A DNA stretch of 64,000 nucleotides from Massilia sp. KIM (GCF_002007115.1 NZ_MVAD01000002.1:62001-126000), one strand, 5' to 3'. Counted from the first letter of the stretch, positions 1 to 6,653 are shown. Notes: generated by a model not told the origin, from the letters alone. Program-made: numbers and translations.

Positions 1-1
1 C

Positions 2-814
2 ATCGGCTACGAGGCGCCCGAGGTGCAGAGCTTCGGCACCGCACAGAACGTCATGCTGCGCCTGCCCATCCAGCAGGGAAAGCCGGCGGCCGAGACCTCG
101 ACCCGCGTGTTCAACGCGATCTGCGCCTCGGAGCAGGGCACGCCGAAGCAGTTCCAGACCACCACCGACAAGGGCGAGCAGGTCAGCCGCACCAGCTGCC
201 TGAACGCCGCCGGCCAGGAAATGGTCAGCCTGCAGCGCGTCGAATTCGTCGGCCCGCAGGTCGGCGACGAGCTGGCCCAGAACGGCCTGAACGCGCTGCT
301 GATGGTGGTGGTGGGCGTGGTCGCCTACCTGGCCATCCGCTTCGAGTGGAAGTTCGCGGTCGCGGCGATCATCGCCAACCTGCACGACGTGGTCATCATC
401 CTCGGCTTCTTCGCCTTCTTCCAGTGGGAGTTCTCGCTCACGGTGCTGGCGGCGATCCTGGCGGTGTTGGGCTATTCGGTCAACGAGTCGGTCGTCATCT
501 TCGACCGGATCCGCGAGATGTTCCGCAAGCAGCGCAAGATGACCGTCACCCAGGTGATCGACCATGCGATCACCAGCACCATCTCGCGCACCATCATCAC
601 CCACGGTTCGACCCAGATGATGGTGCTGGCGATGCTGCTCTTCGGCGGCCATGCCCTGCATTACTTCGCCATCGCCCTGACCATCGGCATCCTGTTCGGT
701 ATTTACTCCTCGGTGTTCGTGGCGGCGGCGATCGCCATGTACCTGGGCATCAAGCGTGAAGACCTGATCAAGCCGGTCAAGGAAAAGGACGAGACCGACG
801 GCGCGGTCGTGTAA
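2..814 (+). CDS. secF: Protein translocase subunit SecF (5' truncated by window)
   Basis: This is the C-terminal 270 residues of SecF, the inner-membrane partner of SecD that uses the proton-motive force to help pull preproteins across the SecYEG channel. The reading frame is open from base 2, so the true start lies outside the window. It shows a run of hydrophobic segments (starting NGLNALLMVVVGVVAYLAI) and the SecF signature NESVVIFDRIRE near 485-525, followed by two more membrane spans and a short charged tail typical of the family end. secD is expected immediately upstream but is not visible. A terminator follows the stop codon closely, so this is the last gene of its operon. Identification is firm. 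Confidence 0.96.
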   Translation: MGYEAPEVQSFGTAQNVMLRLPIQQGKPAAETSTRVFNAICASEQGTPKQFQTTTDKGEQVSRTSCLNAAGQEMVSLQRVEFVGPQVGDELAQNGLNALLMVVVGVVAYLAIRFEWKFAVAAIIANLHDVVIILGFFAFFQWEFSLTVLAAILAVLGYSVNESVVIFDRIREMFRKQRKMTVTQVIDHAITSTISRTIITHGSTQMMVLAMLLFGGHALHYFAIALTIGILFGIYSSVFVAAAIAMYLGIKREDLIKPVKEKDETDGAVV

Positions 815-834
815 GCACGGCGCCTGGCCTCAGG

Positions 835-868
835 ATGCCGCCCGGCCCAGCCGCGGCGGCATTTTTTT
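835..868 (+). terminator. Rho-independent terminator of the secF operon
   Basis: An 8-bp stem, ATGCCGCC (835-842) with GGCGGCAT (855-862), is followed by a run of seven T (862-868). It begins 20 nt after the secF stop and separates secF from the tandem RNA genes. Confidence 0.85.
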
Positions 869-896
869 CGTCCAGCATAATGACATCCTTGCATTT

Positions 897-941
897 ATGT
901 GCGCCAGCGTACAGAGTGTCTGGAGCCCAACCGTCTATAGT
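897..941 (+). promoter_or_regulatory. Promoter region of small RNA copy 1
   Basis: A -10 hexamer TATAGT lies at 936-941, seven bases before the conserved RNA start at 948. Bases 897-916 match the element found upstream of copies 2 and 3 (shared form TGTGNNNCAGCGYACRGAG). It ends 32 nt before the RNA start here, against 31 nt in the other copies. No TTGACA-like -35 box is visible, so the shared element may bind an activator or stand in for the -35. Confidence 0.6.
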
Positions 942-947
942 GGACCC

Positions 948-1007
948 GTCTCTTTCAGGACATCCCTAGTTTTGGACTTTGCCCGCTCACGAAGCGGGCA
1001 TTTTTTT
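948..1007 (+). ncRNA. Tandem small RNA, copy 1 (about 60 nt)
   Basis: This is the first of three near-identical short transcription units. The RNA is predicted to begin GTCTCTTTCAGGACATCCCT; its first 32 bases are identical in all three copies. It ends in a hairpin GCCCGCT (981-987) / AGCGGGC (993-999), loop CACGA, followed by seven T. No start codon or reading frame is conserved, so it is read as a noncoding RNA with a single-stranded 5' seed and a terminator hairpin, the usual form of an Hfq-type sRNA. I do not recognise the family. Ends are inferred from sequence alone. Confidence 0.7.
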
Positions 1008-1063
1008 GCGCGAGCTCAGACACTTGGTTCGCCGATGTGGCGAAAAGCGACAATCCTTCCATA

Positions 1064-1107
1064 GTGTGAAACAGCGCACGGAGCGGGGTGGGAGGCGGAC
1101 CTATACT
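1064..1107 (+). promoter_or_regulatory. Promoter region of small RNA copy 2
   Basis: The upstream element GTGTGAAACAGCGCACGGAG occupies 1064-1083 and the -10 TATACT occupies 1102-1107. The predicted RNA start is at 1114, so element-to-start (31 nt) and -10-to-start spacing match copy 3. Confidence 0.6.
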
Positions 1108-1113
1108 GAGCTC

Positions 1114-1177
1114 GTCTCTTTCAGGACATCCCTAGTTTTGGACTTCACCCGCTCCCGCAAGGAGCGGGTTTTTTTTT
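1114..1177 (+). ncRNA. Tandem small RNA, copy 2 (about 64 nt)
   Basis: The same conserved 32-nt 5' portion starts at 1114, 166 bp after copy 1. The terminator stem differs in sequence but keeps its pairing: ACCCGCTCC (1147-1155) with GGAGCGGGT (1161-1169), loop CGCAA, then an uninterrupted T run to 1177. Covariation of the stem between copies supports a real RNA hairpin rather than a simple DNA duplication. Target and function are unknown. Confidence 0.7.
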
Positions 1178-1223
1178 GCCGCCATCGAGCGCGCCCGGAT
1201 AAAAACGCCACATGCGGCGTCCA

Positions 1224-1267
1224 GTGTGAAGCAGCGCACGGAGTTGCCCCGCAACCGGCCCCACAAT
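1224..1267 (+). promoter_or_regulatory. Promoter region of small RNA copy 3
   Basis: The element GTGTGAAGCAGCGCACGGAG lies at 1224-1243, one base different from copy 2. The -10 position (1262-1267) reads CACAAT, weaker than in copies 1 and 2, so this copy may depend more on an activator. Confidence 0.55.
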
Positions 1268-1273
1268 GGACCT

Positions 1274-1336
1274 GTCTCTTTCAGGACATCCCTAGTTTTG
1301 GACTTTGCCCGCTCCCAGGAGCGGGCATTTTTTTTT
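1274..1336 (+). ncRNA. Tandem small RNA, copy 3 (about 63 nt)
   Basis: Third copy of the conserved 32-nt 5' portion, 160 bp after copy 2. It ends in the hairpin GCCCGCTC (1307-1314) / GAGCGGGC (1319-1326) and nine T (1328-1336). Copies 1 and 3 share the bases just before the stem (GGACTTTG), whereas copy 2 has GGACTTCA. The sequence between units is not conserved apart from the promoter element, so the units are maintained as separate genes. Confidence 0.7.
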
Positions 1337-1340
1337 CATG

Positions 1341-1375
1341 AAAAAGGCCCCTCGGCCACGCGGGCGGAGGGGCCT
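1341..1375 (-). terminator. Terminator of the DUF4214 gene
   Basis: Read on the minus strand, AGGCCCCTC (complement of 1367-1375) pairs with GAGGGGCCT (complement of 1345-1353), followed by five T (complement of 1341-1345). It sits 25 nt past the stop of the minus-strand gene and almost abuts the terminator of the third small RNA. Confidence 0.8.
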
Positions 1376-1399
1376 GGGCGCGGGGTGCGCCGCGAAGGC

Positions 1400-3187
1400 T
1401 CAGGCGGTGAGGCCGACCAGCACGATGTCGTCCTGGCCAGGAGCGCCGTCGGCGAAAGTCGCCAGCTGGGTCAGTTCGTCGGCCTCGATCTGGTCGTCGT
1501 CGTCCTTGTTCACGTACAGGAACAGGGCGGCGCCGCTGCCCGCGTTCTCGGTGGCCAGGATCAGGAGGTCCTGGCCGGAGGCCAGCGCGCCGACCTCGAG
1601 CGCCGCGTTGAGGCTGGCCAGGGTCTGGTTCAGGCCGGCCGCGGCGCCCAGCACGATCTGCCCGGTCACGTTCACCGCCACCGCTTCCGCCGCCGCGTCC
1701 ACGGTCGCCGAGGCCGACCAGGCCAGCTTGCCGTCGGCGTTGTCGTCGATCGCGCTGGCCGCCGCCCCTTCCAGGGCGAGCTTGTCGTTGCCGCTGTCGA
1801 AGCCGAGGATCAGGTCGGCCGCGCCGGCGTCGATCTTGTCGACCACGATGGTCAAGGTGGCGCCGTTGTCGACCACCACATCCTGTCCGCCGCCGGTGGC
1901 GACGCGCGCCGCGAGCTTGTCGACGCCGATGAAGGCCTCGTTTTTCTGCTCGGTGGACGAGCGGATCAGGTCGCCGCCCAGGGTGGTGCTGGCGGCCACC
2001 GCGAAGCCTTCCTGCACGAACAGGCCGTCGCGGCCGCCCGCGAACAGGGCCGAGCCGGCCGCCAGGTGGCCGTCGGCGCTGGCGAAGGTGCCGGCGGTCC
2101 AGCTCATGCGGTACAGGCCGGCGTCCAGCTGGCCGTCGAAGGACAGGGCGTTGCCGCTCGCCGTCATGCCGGCGCCGGTGTAGTCGGTGCTGGTCGGCTG
2201 CGGCGTGCCGCTGCCCGCGTCCTCCAGCGTCAGGCCGTCGGCAACGGCCAGGCCGGTGGCCGCCTTGACGACCAGCTTGCTCGGGTTGTCGGCCAGATGG
2301 AACTCGAAGCCGGTCGCGCCGCCGTCGCCACTACCGGGCTTGCCGGGTTTGCCGGGCTTGCCCGGCTCGATGTCCAGGTTCAGGGCCTTGATCGCGGCCG
2401 GCAGGCCGCCCTTGCCCAGGGTGGCGATCAGGTCCTTGAGGGTCATGCCCTCGGGCAGGGCTTCCAGCAGCTTCTTCATGCCGCCGCCGCGCTTGAGCGA
2501 GGCCATCGCGTGGGCGTCGGCCGAGGCGCCGCGCGCGGTTTCGGCCAGGCTTTCGACCAGGGCCACCGGATCGGCGGCGCCGGCGCCGGTCTCGAACAGC
2601 GCCAGCATGTCCTCGCCCGAACCGAGGGCGGCGACCGCCTCGGGCGAGGTGGTGGCGACGTCGGTCAGGGTGGTGGTCGACTTGACCAGGGCGTCCAGGT
2701 CCGCCTTGGAGGAGGCCGGGGTGACGGCGCGCACCAGGACGCGCGCCGCCTCGACCGCGGCGATGCCGTCGTAGCCGGCGCCAGAGGCTTCCACGGCGGC
2801 CGTGAACTTCTCGACCGCTTCCTGGCGCAGGCTGGACAGCTTCAGGTCCCCGCCCTGGGCGCCGCGCAGCACTTCGATGGCGACGTCGGCCACCGAGGCA
2901 TGGCCCTTGCTGATCACCTCGACCCAATAGGCCAGGCCGCCGGCTTCCGGCGCGCGGTCGAACAGCTGCTCGTAGATCTGGGTGATGCGTTCGGCGGCGC
3001 TGTCGTCGCCGAAGCGCACCTGGGCTTCGGTGGACGCGGCGAAAGCCGCCTTGATCGCGTTCAGGTCGCCGTTCGCCTTGGCGAGCTGCTCGGCCCAGTA
3101 CTTCATGCCGGCGGGATCCGCGGGGCGGCCATAGAAGGCGAGGTAGAAGGCGTTGACGGTGGAGTAGTAGATCGCGGGCTGGCTCAT
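1400..3187 (-). CDS. DUF4214 domain-containing, probably secreted protein
   Basis: A 595-residue acidic, Ala/Gly/Asp-rich protein. The N-terminal ~110 residues carry two copies of the DUF4214 pattern (FYLAFYGRPADPAGMKYWAEQ, then IYEQLFDRAPEAGGLAYWVE), known from S-layer and RTX-type proteins. A helical middle region leads to a Pro-Gly-Lys linker (repeated PGK) and a beta-rich C-terminal half with Asp/Asn-rich turns such as GFDSGNDKLAL. There is no N-terminal signal peptide, which together with the C-terminal layout suggests type I export; this is inference, since no transporter lies nearby. The start at 3187 was chosen because a TATAAT box at 3230-3235 would exclude the longer frame from the mRNA. 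Its specific function is unknown. Confidence 0.8.
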   Translation of the reverse strand: MSQPAIYYSTVNAFYLAFYGRPADPAGMKYWAEQLAKANGDLNAIKAAFAASTEAQVRFGDDSAAERITQIYEQLFDRAPEAGGLAYWVEVISKGHASVADVAIEVLRGAQGGDLKLSSLRQEAVEKFTAAVEASGAGYDGIAAVEAARVLVRAVTPASSKADLDALVKSTTTLTDVATTSPEAVAALGSGEDMLALFETGAGAADPVALVESLAETARGASADAHAMASLKRGGGMKKLLEALPEGMTLKDLIATLGKGGLPAAIKALNLDIEPGKPGKPGKPGSGDGGATGFEFHLADNPSKLVVKAATGLAVADGLTLEDAGSGTPQPTSTDYTGAGMTASGNALSFDGQLDAGLYRMSWTAGTFASADGHLAAGSALFAGGRDGLFVQEGFAVAASTTLGGDLIRSSTEQKNEAFIGVDKLAARVATGGGQDVVVDNGATLTIVVDKIDAGAADLILGFDSGNDKLALEGAAASAIDDNADGKLAWSASATVDAAAEAVAVNVTGQIVLGAAAGLNQTLASLNAALEVGALASGQDLLILATENAGSGAALFLYVNKDDDDQIEADELTQLATFADGAPGQDDIVLVGLTA

Positions 3188-3229
3188 TTCGGGAAGGCGC
3201 TGGGCGCTCGTAGTTGACTTGTGGAAACT

Positions 3230-3235
3230 ATTATA
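3230..3235 (-). promoter_or_regulatory. -10 box for the DUF4214 gene
   Basis: A perfect TATAAT on the minus strand, about 43 nt upstream of the chosen ATG at 3187. No matching -35 hexamer was found at standard spacing, so the promoter may be extended or activator-dependent. Confidence 0.5.
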
Positions 3236-3323
3236 TCCACATGGAATCAACGGGGCGCACGATATGCGTTTGCAGTTGCGCTACGGCAACAATAGCGGCA
3301 TACAGCCGCAGCCTTGGCGCTGC

Positions 3324-4157
3324 TTACATCAGCGCCGTGGTCAGGCTCTGGACTTCGGCGGCCGATTCTTCCAGGATCTGGACCAGGGTGCCGGCCCCGG
3401 TGGCGAAGTCGATGGTGGCCGCGCTCTCGTGGCTGGTGGCGCCGGGGCGGACCAGCAGGGGCGAGGGCAGGGCCGCCAGGTCCTTGGCCAGCAGCAGGGT
3501 GTCGCCCAGGGTTTCCGGAGGCAGGGCGCGCATGCCGTTCCACAGCGCTTCGATGGCGCCCATCACCGCCACCGGCACGCCCAGCTTGAGCAGCACGCCG
3601 CGGCCGATCGGCACTTCGCCGTGCTCGATCCAGTCTTCGGCGCCGCCGTCCAGCAGTCCCGGGTAGCGCTCCGCCTGCGACAGCGCGTAGAAGCCGCCAA
3701 CTTCGTGCACGATGCCCGCGAACATGGCGGTTTCGGGGTCGACGAAGGAGACACGGCGCGCGATCACCTGGGCCAAGGCGGCCACGTGGGCCGAGTGCGC
3801 CCACAGCTGGTCGGCCTTGGCGCGCAGCGCCGGGTCCTGGATCTCGCTCGCCAGCTGGCGCACGATGACGGCCGCCGCCAGCGCGCCGAGGGTGCGGAAG
3901 CCCACGCGCTGGACCGCCGCGCGGACGTTGGTGACGTCGTTGCCGGAACGGTTGTAGGCCACCGAATTGGCGATCGCCACGGTGCGCGCGGCCAGCAGCG
4001 GTTCGGCCTGGACCAGGCGCGCGGCCGCGTCGACGTGGCAGTCGGGCTCGGCCAGCGAACGCTGGAGCTTGAGCGTCGCGGCGACGCTGGTCGGGAAGCT
4101 CAGCTCGCCGCGGCTGGCCTCGGCGGCGATGCTCTTGAGTGCGGAGAGTCTGTCCAT
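3324..4157 (-). CDS. HDOD domain protein
   Basis: A 277-residue protein matching the HDOD fold, a degenerate HD-phosphohydrolase domain found in bacterial signalling proteins. Visible hallmarks are the N-terminal LSFPTSVAATLKLQRSL, the segment AAVQRVGFRTLGALA, the HSAHVAALAQVIARR helix, and FAGIVHEVGGFYAL where catalytic HD proteins carry the metal-binding HD pair. Here the motif reads HE rather than HD, consistent with loss of hydrolase activity. It stands alone between minus-strand neighbours, with no attached receiver, GGDEF or EAL domain. The ATG at 4157 is preferred; a TATAAT box lies only seven bases upstream, so the mRNA may be leaderless. The precise signalling role is unknown. Confidence 0.85.
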   Translation of the reverse strand: MDRLSALKSIAAEASRGELSFPTSVAATLKLQRSLAEPDCHVDAAARLVQAEPLLAARTVAIANSVAYNRSGNDVTNVRAAVQRVGFRTLGALAAAVIVRQLASEIQDPALRAKADQLWAHSAHVAALAQVIARRVSFVDPETAMFAGIVHEVGGFYALSQAERYPGLLDGGAEDWIEHGEVPIGRGVLLKLGVPVAVMGAIEALWNGMRALPPETLGDTLLLAKDLAALPSPLLVRPGATSHESAATIDFATGAGTLVQILEESAAEVQSLTTALM

Positions 4158-4163
4158 CAAAAA

Positions 4164-4169
4164 ATTATA
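4164..4169 (-). promoter_or_regulatory. -10 box immediately upstream of the HDOD gene
   Basis: TATAAT on the minus strand ends six bases before the ATG at 4157. If used, transcription would start at or within a base or two of the start codon, giving a leaderless mRNA. No Shine-Dalgarno sequence is present. Confidence 0.5.
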
Positions 4170-4262
4170 CCCCCATCGCACCGGCAAACCGCCGAAAAAT
4201 TTTGCTCTACGGCATCTTTTTGTGACCAGGGTGTGACACCCGGGCGCCTGCCGTGCGGGTGG

Positions 4263-4544
4263 TCAGGGCTCGCTGAAGATGGCGTCGCAGCCGTCCTTGG
4301 GCTCTTCGGTATCCTGCAGTTCGTCGACCAGGCCGAGGTCGAAGAGTTCCTCCACCGCGTTCATGAAACTGTTCAGCTTGGTCGCGCCGATCAGGCGGTA
4401 GATCTCGCCCGCCTCGTTGCGCACGCCGATCAGCATCTTTTCCTGTTTGACTTCGTCCAGCGGCGCCACATCGAGCAGCAGGTTGCCGATGATGTGCTTG
4501 TCGAAATGGGCAGGCTTCTTGCCTTCGATCAGGGAGGTTTTCAA
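4263..4544 (-). CDS. Small acidic protein of unknown function, coupled to marR
   Basis: A 93-residue soluble, acidic protein with no signal peptide or membrane span. I do not recognise the family. It begins with TTG at 4544, overlapping the stop of the upstream MarR gene by four bases (TTGA). A good ribosome site, AAGGA at 4551-4555, lies six bases before the TTG, so translation is probably coupled. The sequence has a central MLIGVRNEAGEIYRLIG stretch that looks beta-rich, a helical stretch NSFMNAVEELFDLG, and an acidic tail. Its position suggests action together with the MarR regulator, perhaps as a modulator; this is inference from context only. Confidence 0.75.
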   Translation of the reverse strand: MKTSLIEGKKPAHFDKHIIGNLLLDVAPLDEVKQEKMLIGVRNEAGEIYRLIGATKLNSFMNAVEELFDLGLVDELQDTEEPKDGCDAIFSEP

Positions 4545-5020
4545 GGGGAGTCCTTAGTCAGGGAGGATGAAGGGGAGGGGAAATCGGTGGCGGCGCCCCG
4601 GGCGACGGCATTGCGCAGCCGGGTCAGGGCGGCGTCCAGGGCCTCGAAGTCGGCTTCGCCATAGCCGGAGAATAATTGTTTTCCACGGGCGACCACTTGG
4701 GGGAAGACTTCGCAGAATACCTGGTCTCCTGCCGGGCTCAGGCGGACGAAGAAAGAGCGTTTGTCGTCGCTGCTGCGTTCGCGCATGACCAGACCTTTCT
4801 GTTCCAATCGCTCGATGACGCCGGTCAAGGTGCCCTTGGTGATCAGGGTGCGCTCGCCCAGCTCCTTGTAACTCATGCCGGCGGTATTGCCCAGCGTGGC
4901 GATGATGTCGAACTGGGCGTGCGTCAGCCCGTGGCGGCGTACCGATTCGCCCGAGAAGCGCTCGAAGCCCTGCATGCATTCGGCCAGCAGCCGGACACTC
5001 TTTAAGTAACGTTCCCCCAT
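4541..5020 (-). CDS. MarR-family transcriptional regulator
   Basis: A 159-residue winged-helix regulator. The MarR core is clear: HAQFDIIATLGNTAGMSYKE (helices before and into the HTH), LGERTLITKGTLTGVIERLE (recognition helix) and the wing GLVMRERSSDDKRSFFVRL with the conserved D-R pair that forms the wing. Such proteins bind palindromic operators as dimers and usually respond to small ligands or oxidation. It is the first gene of a two-gene minus-strand unit with the small unknown protein. A TATAAT box at 5029-5034 ends eight bases before the ATG, again giving little or no leader. Its target is probably its own promoter region and an unidentified gene. Confidence 0.92.
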   Translation of the reverse strand: MGERYLKSVRLLAECMQGFERFSGESVRRHGLTHAQFDIIATLGNTAGMSYKELGERTLITKGTLTGVIERLEQKGLVMRERSSDDKRSFFVRLSPAGDQVFCEVFPQVVARGKQLFSGYGEADFEALDAALTRLRNAVARGAATDFPSPSSSLTKDSP

Positions 5021-5028
5021 GGAGAGGA

Positions 5029-5034
5029 ATTATA
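5029..5034 (-). promoter_or_regulatory. -10 box upstream of marR
   Basis: TATAAT on the minus strand with only eight bases between its end and the ATG at 5020. This is the second case within 1 kb of a consensus -10 sitting directly at a start codon. No clear -35 hexamer is present. Confidence 0.5.
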
Positions 5035-5179
5035 GCCGTCCGCCAACGCTTTGCTGTTTCGCCACGTCACTGCCGGGTCCGCCGGGTTTCCTCACCCTGC
5101 GTTGTTATCCAGTATCATAAAGGACTACGCCTTGATGCGGACCGCGCTTTCCCCTCCATGACACCGCCGATTCACCCCC

Positions 5180-6121
5180 ATGCAGCCAGTTGACCTGTCC
5201 CGCCTGGCGCAGGAGCGGCCGCTGCGCGTGCTGCTGGTGAATGCCGGCGAGCCGGACGCGCTGACCTGGTCGGCCTTGGTCCAGCCGCTGCGCCTGGCCG
5301 CCAAGCTGATGGGGCCGGAGCGCCTGCACGTCGACGTGCGCGGCCCCGACAAGTTCGTGGGCGACGCCCAGCGCCACTGGCACCTGGTGCTGCTGGTGGC
5401 GGACGAGTCCGAGGCGGCGCTGAAACCCGCCAACTGCCGCGCGCTGGTCGAGCGCTGCCGCGCCGCGCCCTTCTGGGGCGGGGTGGGAGCGGGCGTGCTG
5501 TGGCTGGCCGACGCCGGCGTGCTGCAGGGCGTGCGCACGGCCCTGCCGTGGTCGCTCTATCCGGACGTCGGCGCGGCCGCCGAAGGCGCGCTGCTCACGC
5601 CCCACCTCTACGAATTCGACGCCAACCGCCTGACCTGCTGCGGCGGCGCCGCCAGCCTGGACTTCGCCCTGACCCTGGTCGAGCACCTGGGCGGGCCGGC
5701 GGTGCAGGCCCAGGTCAAGGAAATCCTGTGCGTGGACCGGGTGCGCGGCCCGGACGAGCGCCAGCGCGTGGCCCTGCAGGCGCGCTTCGGGGCCCTGCAG
5801 CCCAAGCTGAGCGAGGCGGTGGCGCTGATGGAGGCGAACATCGAGGAACCCTTGTCGACCGACGAGATCGCGCAGCTGGCGGGAGTGTCGCGGCGCCAGC
5901 TGGAGCGGCTGTTCAAGCAATACCTGGGGAGCCTGCCTTCGCGCTACTACCTGGAGCTGAGGTTGAAGCGGGCGAGGCAGTTGTTGCTGGATACCAATCA
6001 TTCGATCGTGCAGGTGGGGTTGATGTGCGGTTTTTCGTCCGGGTCTCACTTTTCGACGGCGTTCGGCGCGCTGTTCGGCAACACGCCGCGGGAAGAGCGG
6101 CAGAGGAAGCTCGGTCAGTAA
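5180..6121 (+). CDS. AraC/GlxA-family regulator, probable ArgR-type activator of arginine catabolism
   Basis: A 313-residue regulator with an N-terminal DJ-1/PfpI-like domain (about residues 15-185, beginning LRVLLVNAG) and a C-terminal AraC double HTH (about 215-310; LSTDEIAQLAGVSRRQLERL, then SIVQVGLMCGFSSGSHFSTA). The same architecture is seen in ArgR of Pseudomonas aeruginosa, an AraC-type activator of the aru operon. It lies directly upstream of, and codirectional with, the complete arginine succinyltransferase operon, so control of that operon is the likely role. The nucleophile expected in catalytic DJ-1 proteins is not evident, which fits a sensory domain. The start at 5180 lacks a strong ribosome site. 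CdhR-like carnitine regulators are an alternative, less likely from context. Confidence 0.85.
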   Translation: MQPVDLSRLAQERPLRVLLVNAGEPDALTWSALVQPLRLAAKLMGPERLHVDVRGPDKFVGDAQRHWHLVLLVADESEAALKPANCRALVERCRAAPFWGGVGAGVLWLADAGVLQGVRTALPWSLYPDVGAAAEGALLTPHLYEFDANRLTCCGGAASLDFALTLVEHLGGPAVQAQVKEILCVDRVRGPDERQRVALQARFGALQPKLSEAVALMEANIEEPLSTDEIAQLAGVSRRQLERLFKQYLGSLPSRYYLELRLKRARQLLLDTNHSIVQVGLMCGFSSGSHFSTAFGALFGNTPREERQRKLGQ

Positions 6122-6182
6122 GCGCTTGCACACCTGCGATCCCGCAGCGCGTCCGCCTATTCTCTTTCCCTAAGCTGCACCT

Positions 6183-6364
6183 CATCCCGGCGAAGACCGG
6201 GATGCAAGCCCCTTTGGCAGCAATCCCTGGCACGTCATCCCGGCGAAAGCCGTAACGCAAGCCCCTTTGGCCGCAATCCTTAGCACGTCATCCCTGCGAA
6301 GGCCGGAATGCAAGCCCCTTTGGCCGCAATCCTTAGCACGTCATCCCGGCGAAGGCCGGGATCC
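6183..6364 (+). repeat. 53-bp tandem repeat, about 3.4 units
   Basis: Units begin at 6183, 6236, 6289 and 6342 (partial), each opening with a CATCCCGGCGAA-like segment and continuing GCAAGCCCCTTTGGC. Units 2 and 3 are close to identical over the second half; the REP-like first half has drifted in unit 2 (CATCCCGGCGAAAGCCGTAA). This looks like amplification of a REP-type palindrome with its flank. Confidence 0.85.
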
Positions 6365-6442
6365 AATTCCGCAGGTTAGTGGGAACGCCGGCAGCATCGG
6401 TTCGCGGCGAGAACTTGGATCCCGGCCTTCGCCGGGATGACG
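6339..6442 (+). repeat. REPIN-like inverted pair with 26-bp arms
   Basis: The arm at 6339-6364 and the arm at 6417-6442 are exact reverse complements over 26 bp, separated by 52 bp. Each contains the smaller palindrome CCCGGCGAAGGCCGGG. The left arm is also the last, partial unit of the 53-bp array. Confidence 0.85.
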
Positions 6443-6610
6443 TTTACACGCTGCGTGTGGTTAATACGGCAACATGCTTCCGGCGTTCAGCGTGCAGGCC
6501 TTCAGCCTTCAGCGCTCAGCGTGCAGGCGTTCAGAGTTCAGCATGCACGCCCTCGGGCGCAGCCACCAGGCGCGCAGGCAAGTTGCCATCCGACCAAAAA
6601 TGAAAATCCC

Positions 6611-6653
6611 CGTCGCACTTCTGCAAGAAGTTCCCGGGTGGCGTTCCTATAAT
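6611..6653 (+). promoter_or_regulatory. Promoter of the astC operon with a candidate ArgR half-site
   Basis: A consensus -10, TATAAT, lies at 6648-6653, about 58 nt upstream of the astC start. The -35 position has no TTGACA. CGTCGC-N8-AA at 6611-6626 is one base from TGTCGC-N8-AA, the half-site I recall for the AraC-type ArgR of P. aeruginosa. It abuts the -35 position, as expected for an activator. A second half-site is not convincing. Confidence 0.45.

Noticed and set aside
948-1336. Small RNA units as short coding genes or a leader peptide
   Set aside because: No common start codon or reading frame within the conserved 32 nt, and terminators follow immediately.
1226-3217. 663-codon plus-strand frame beginning in the third small RNA
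   Set aside because: Antisense to the DUF4214 gene and composed of Gly/Arg/Val repeats; no ribosome site or domain.
3188-3250. Longer start of the DUF4214 protein at 3250 (TTG)
   Set aside because: It lies upstream of a TATAAT box and would not be in the transcript; the added residues do not resemble the family.
6183-6364. Short repeats with regular spacing that could suggest a CRISPR array
   Set aside because: The whole 53-bp unit is repeated, with no unique spacers, and no cas gene is present.
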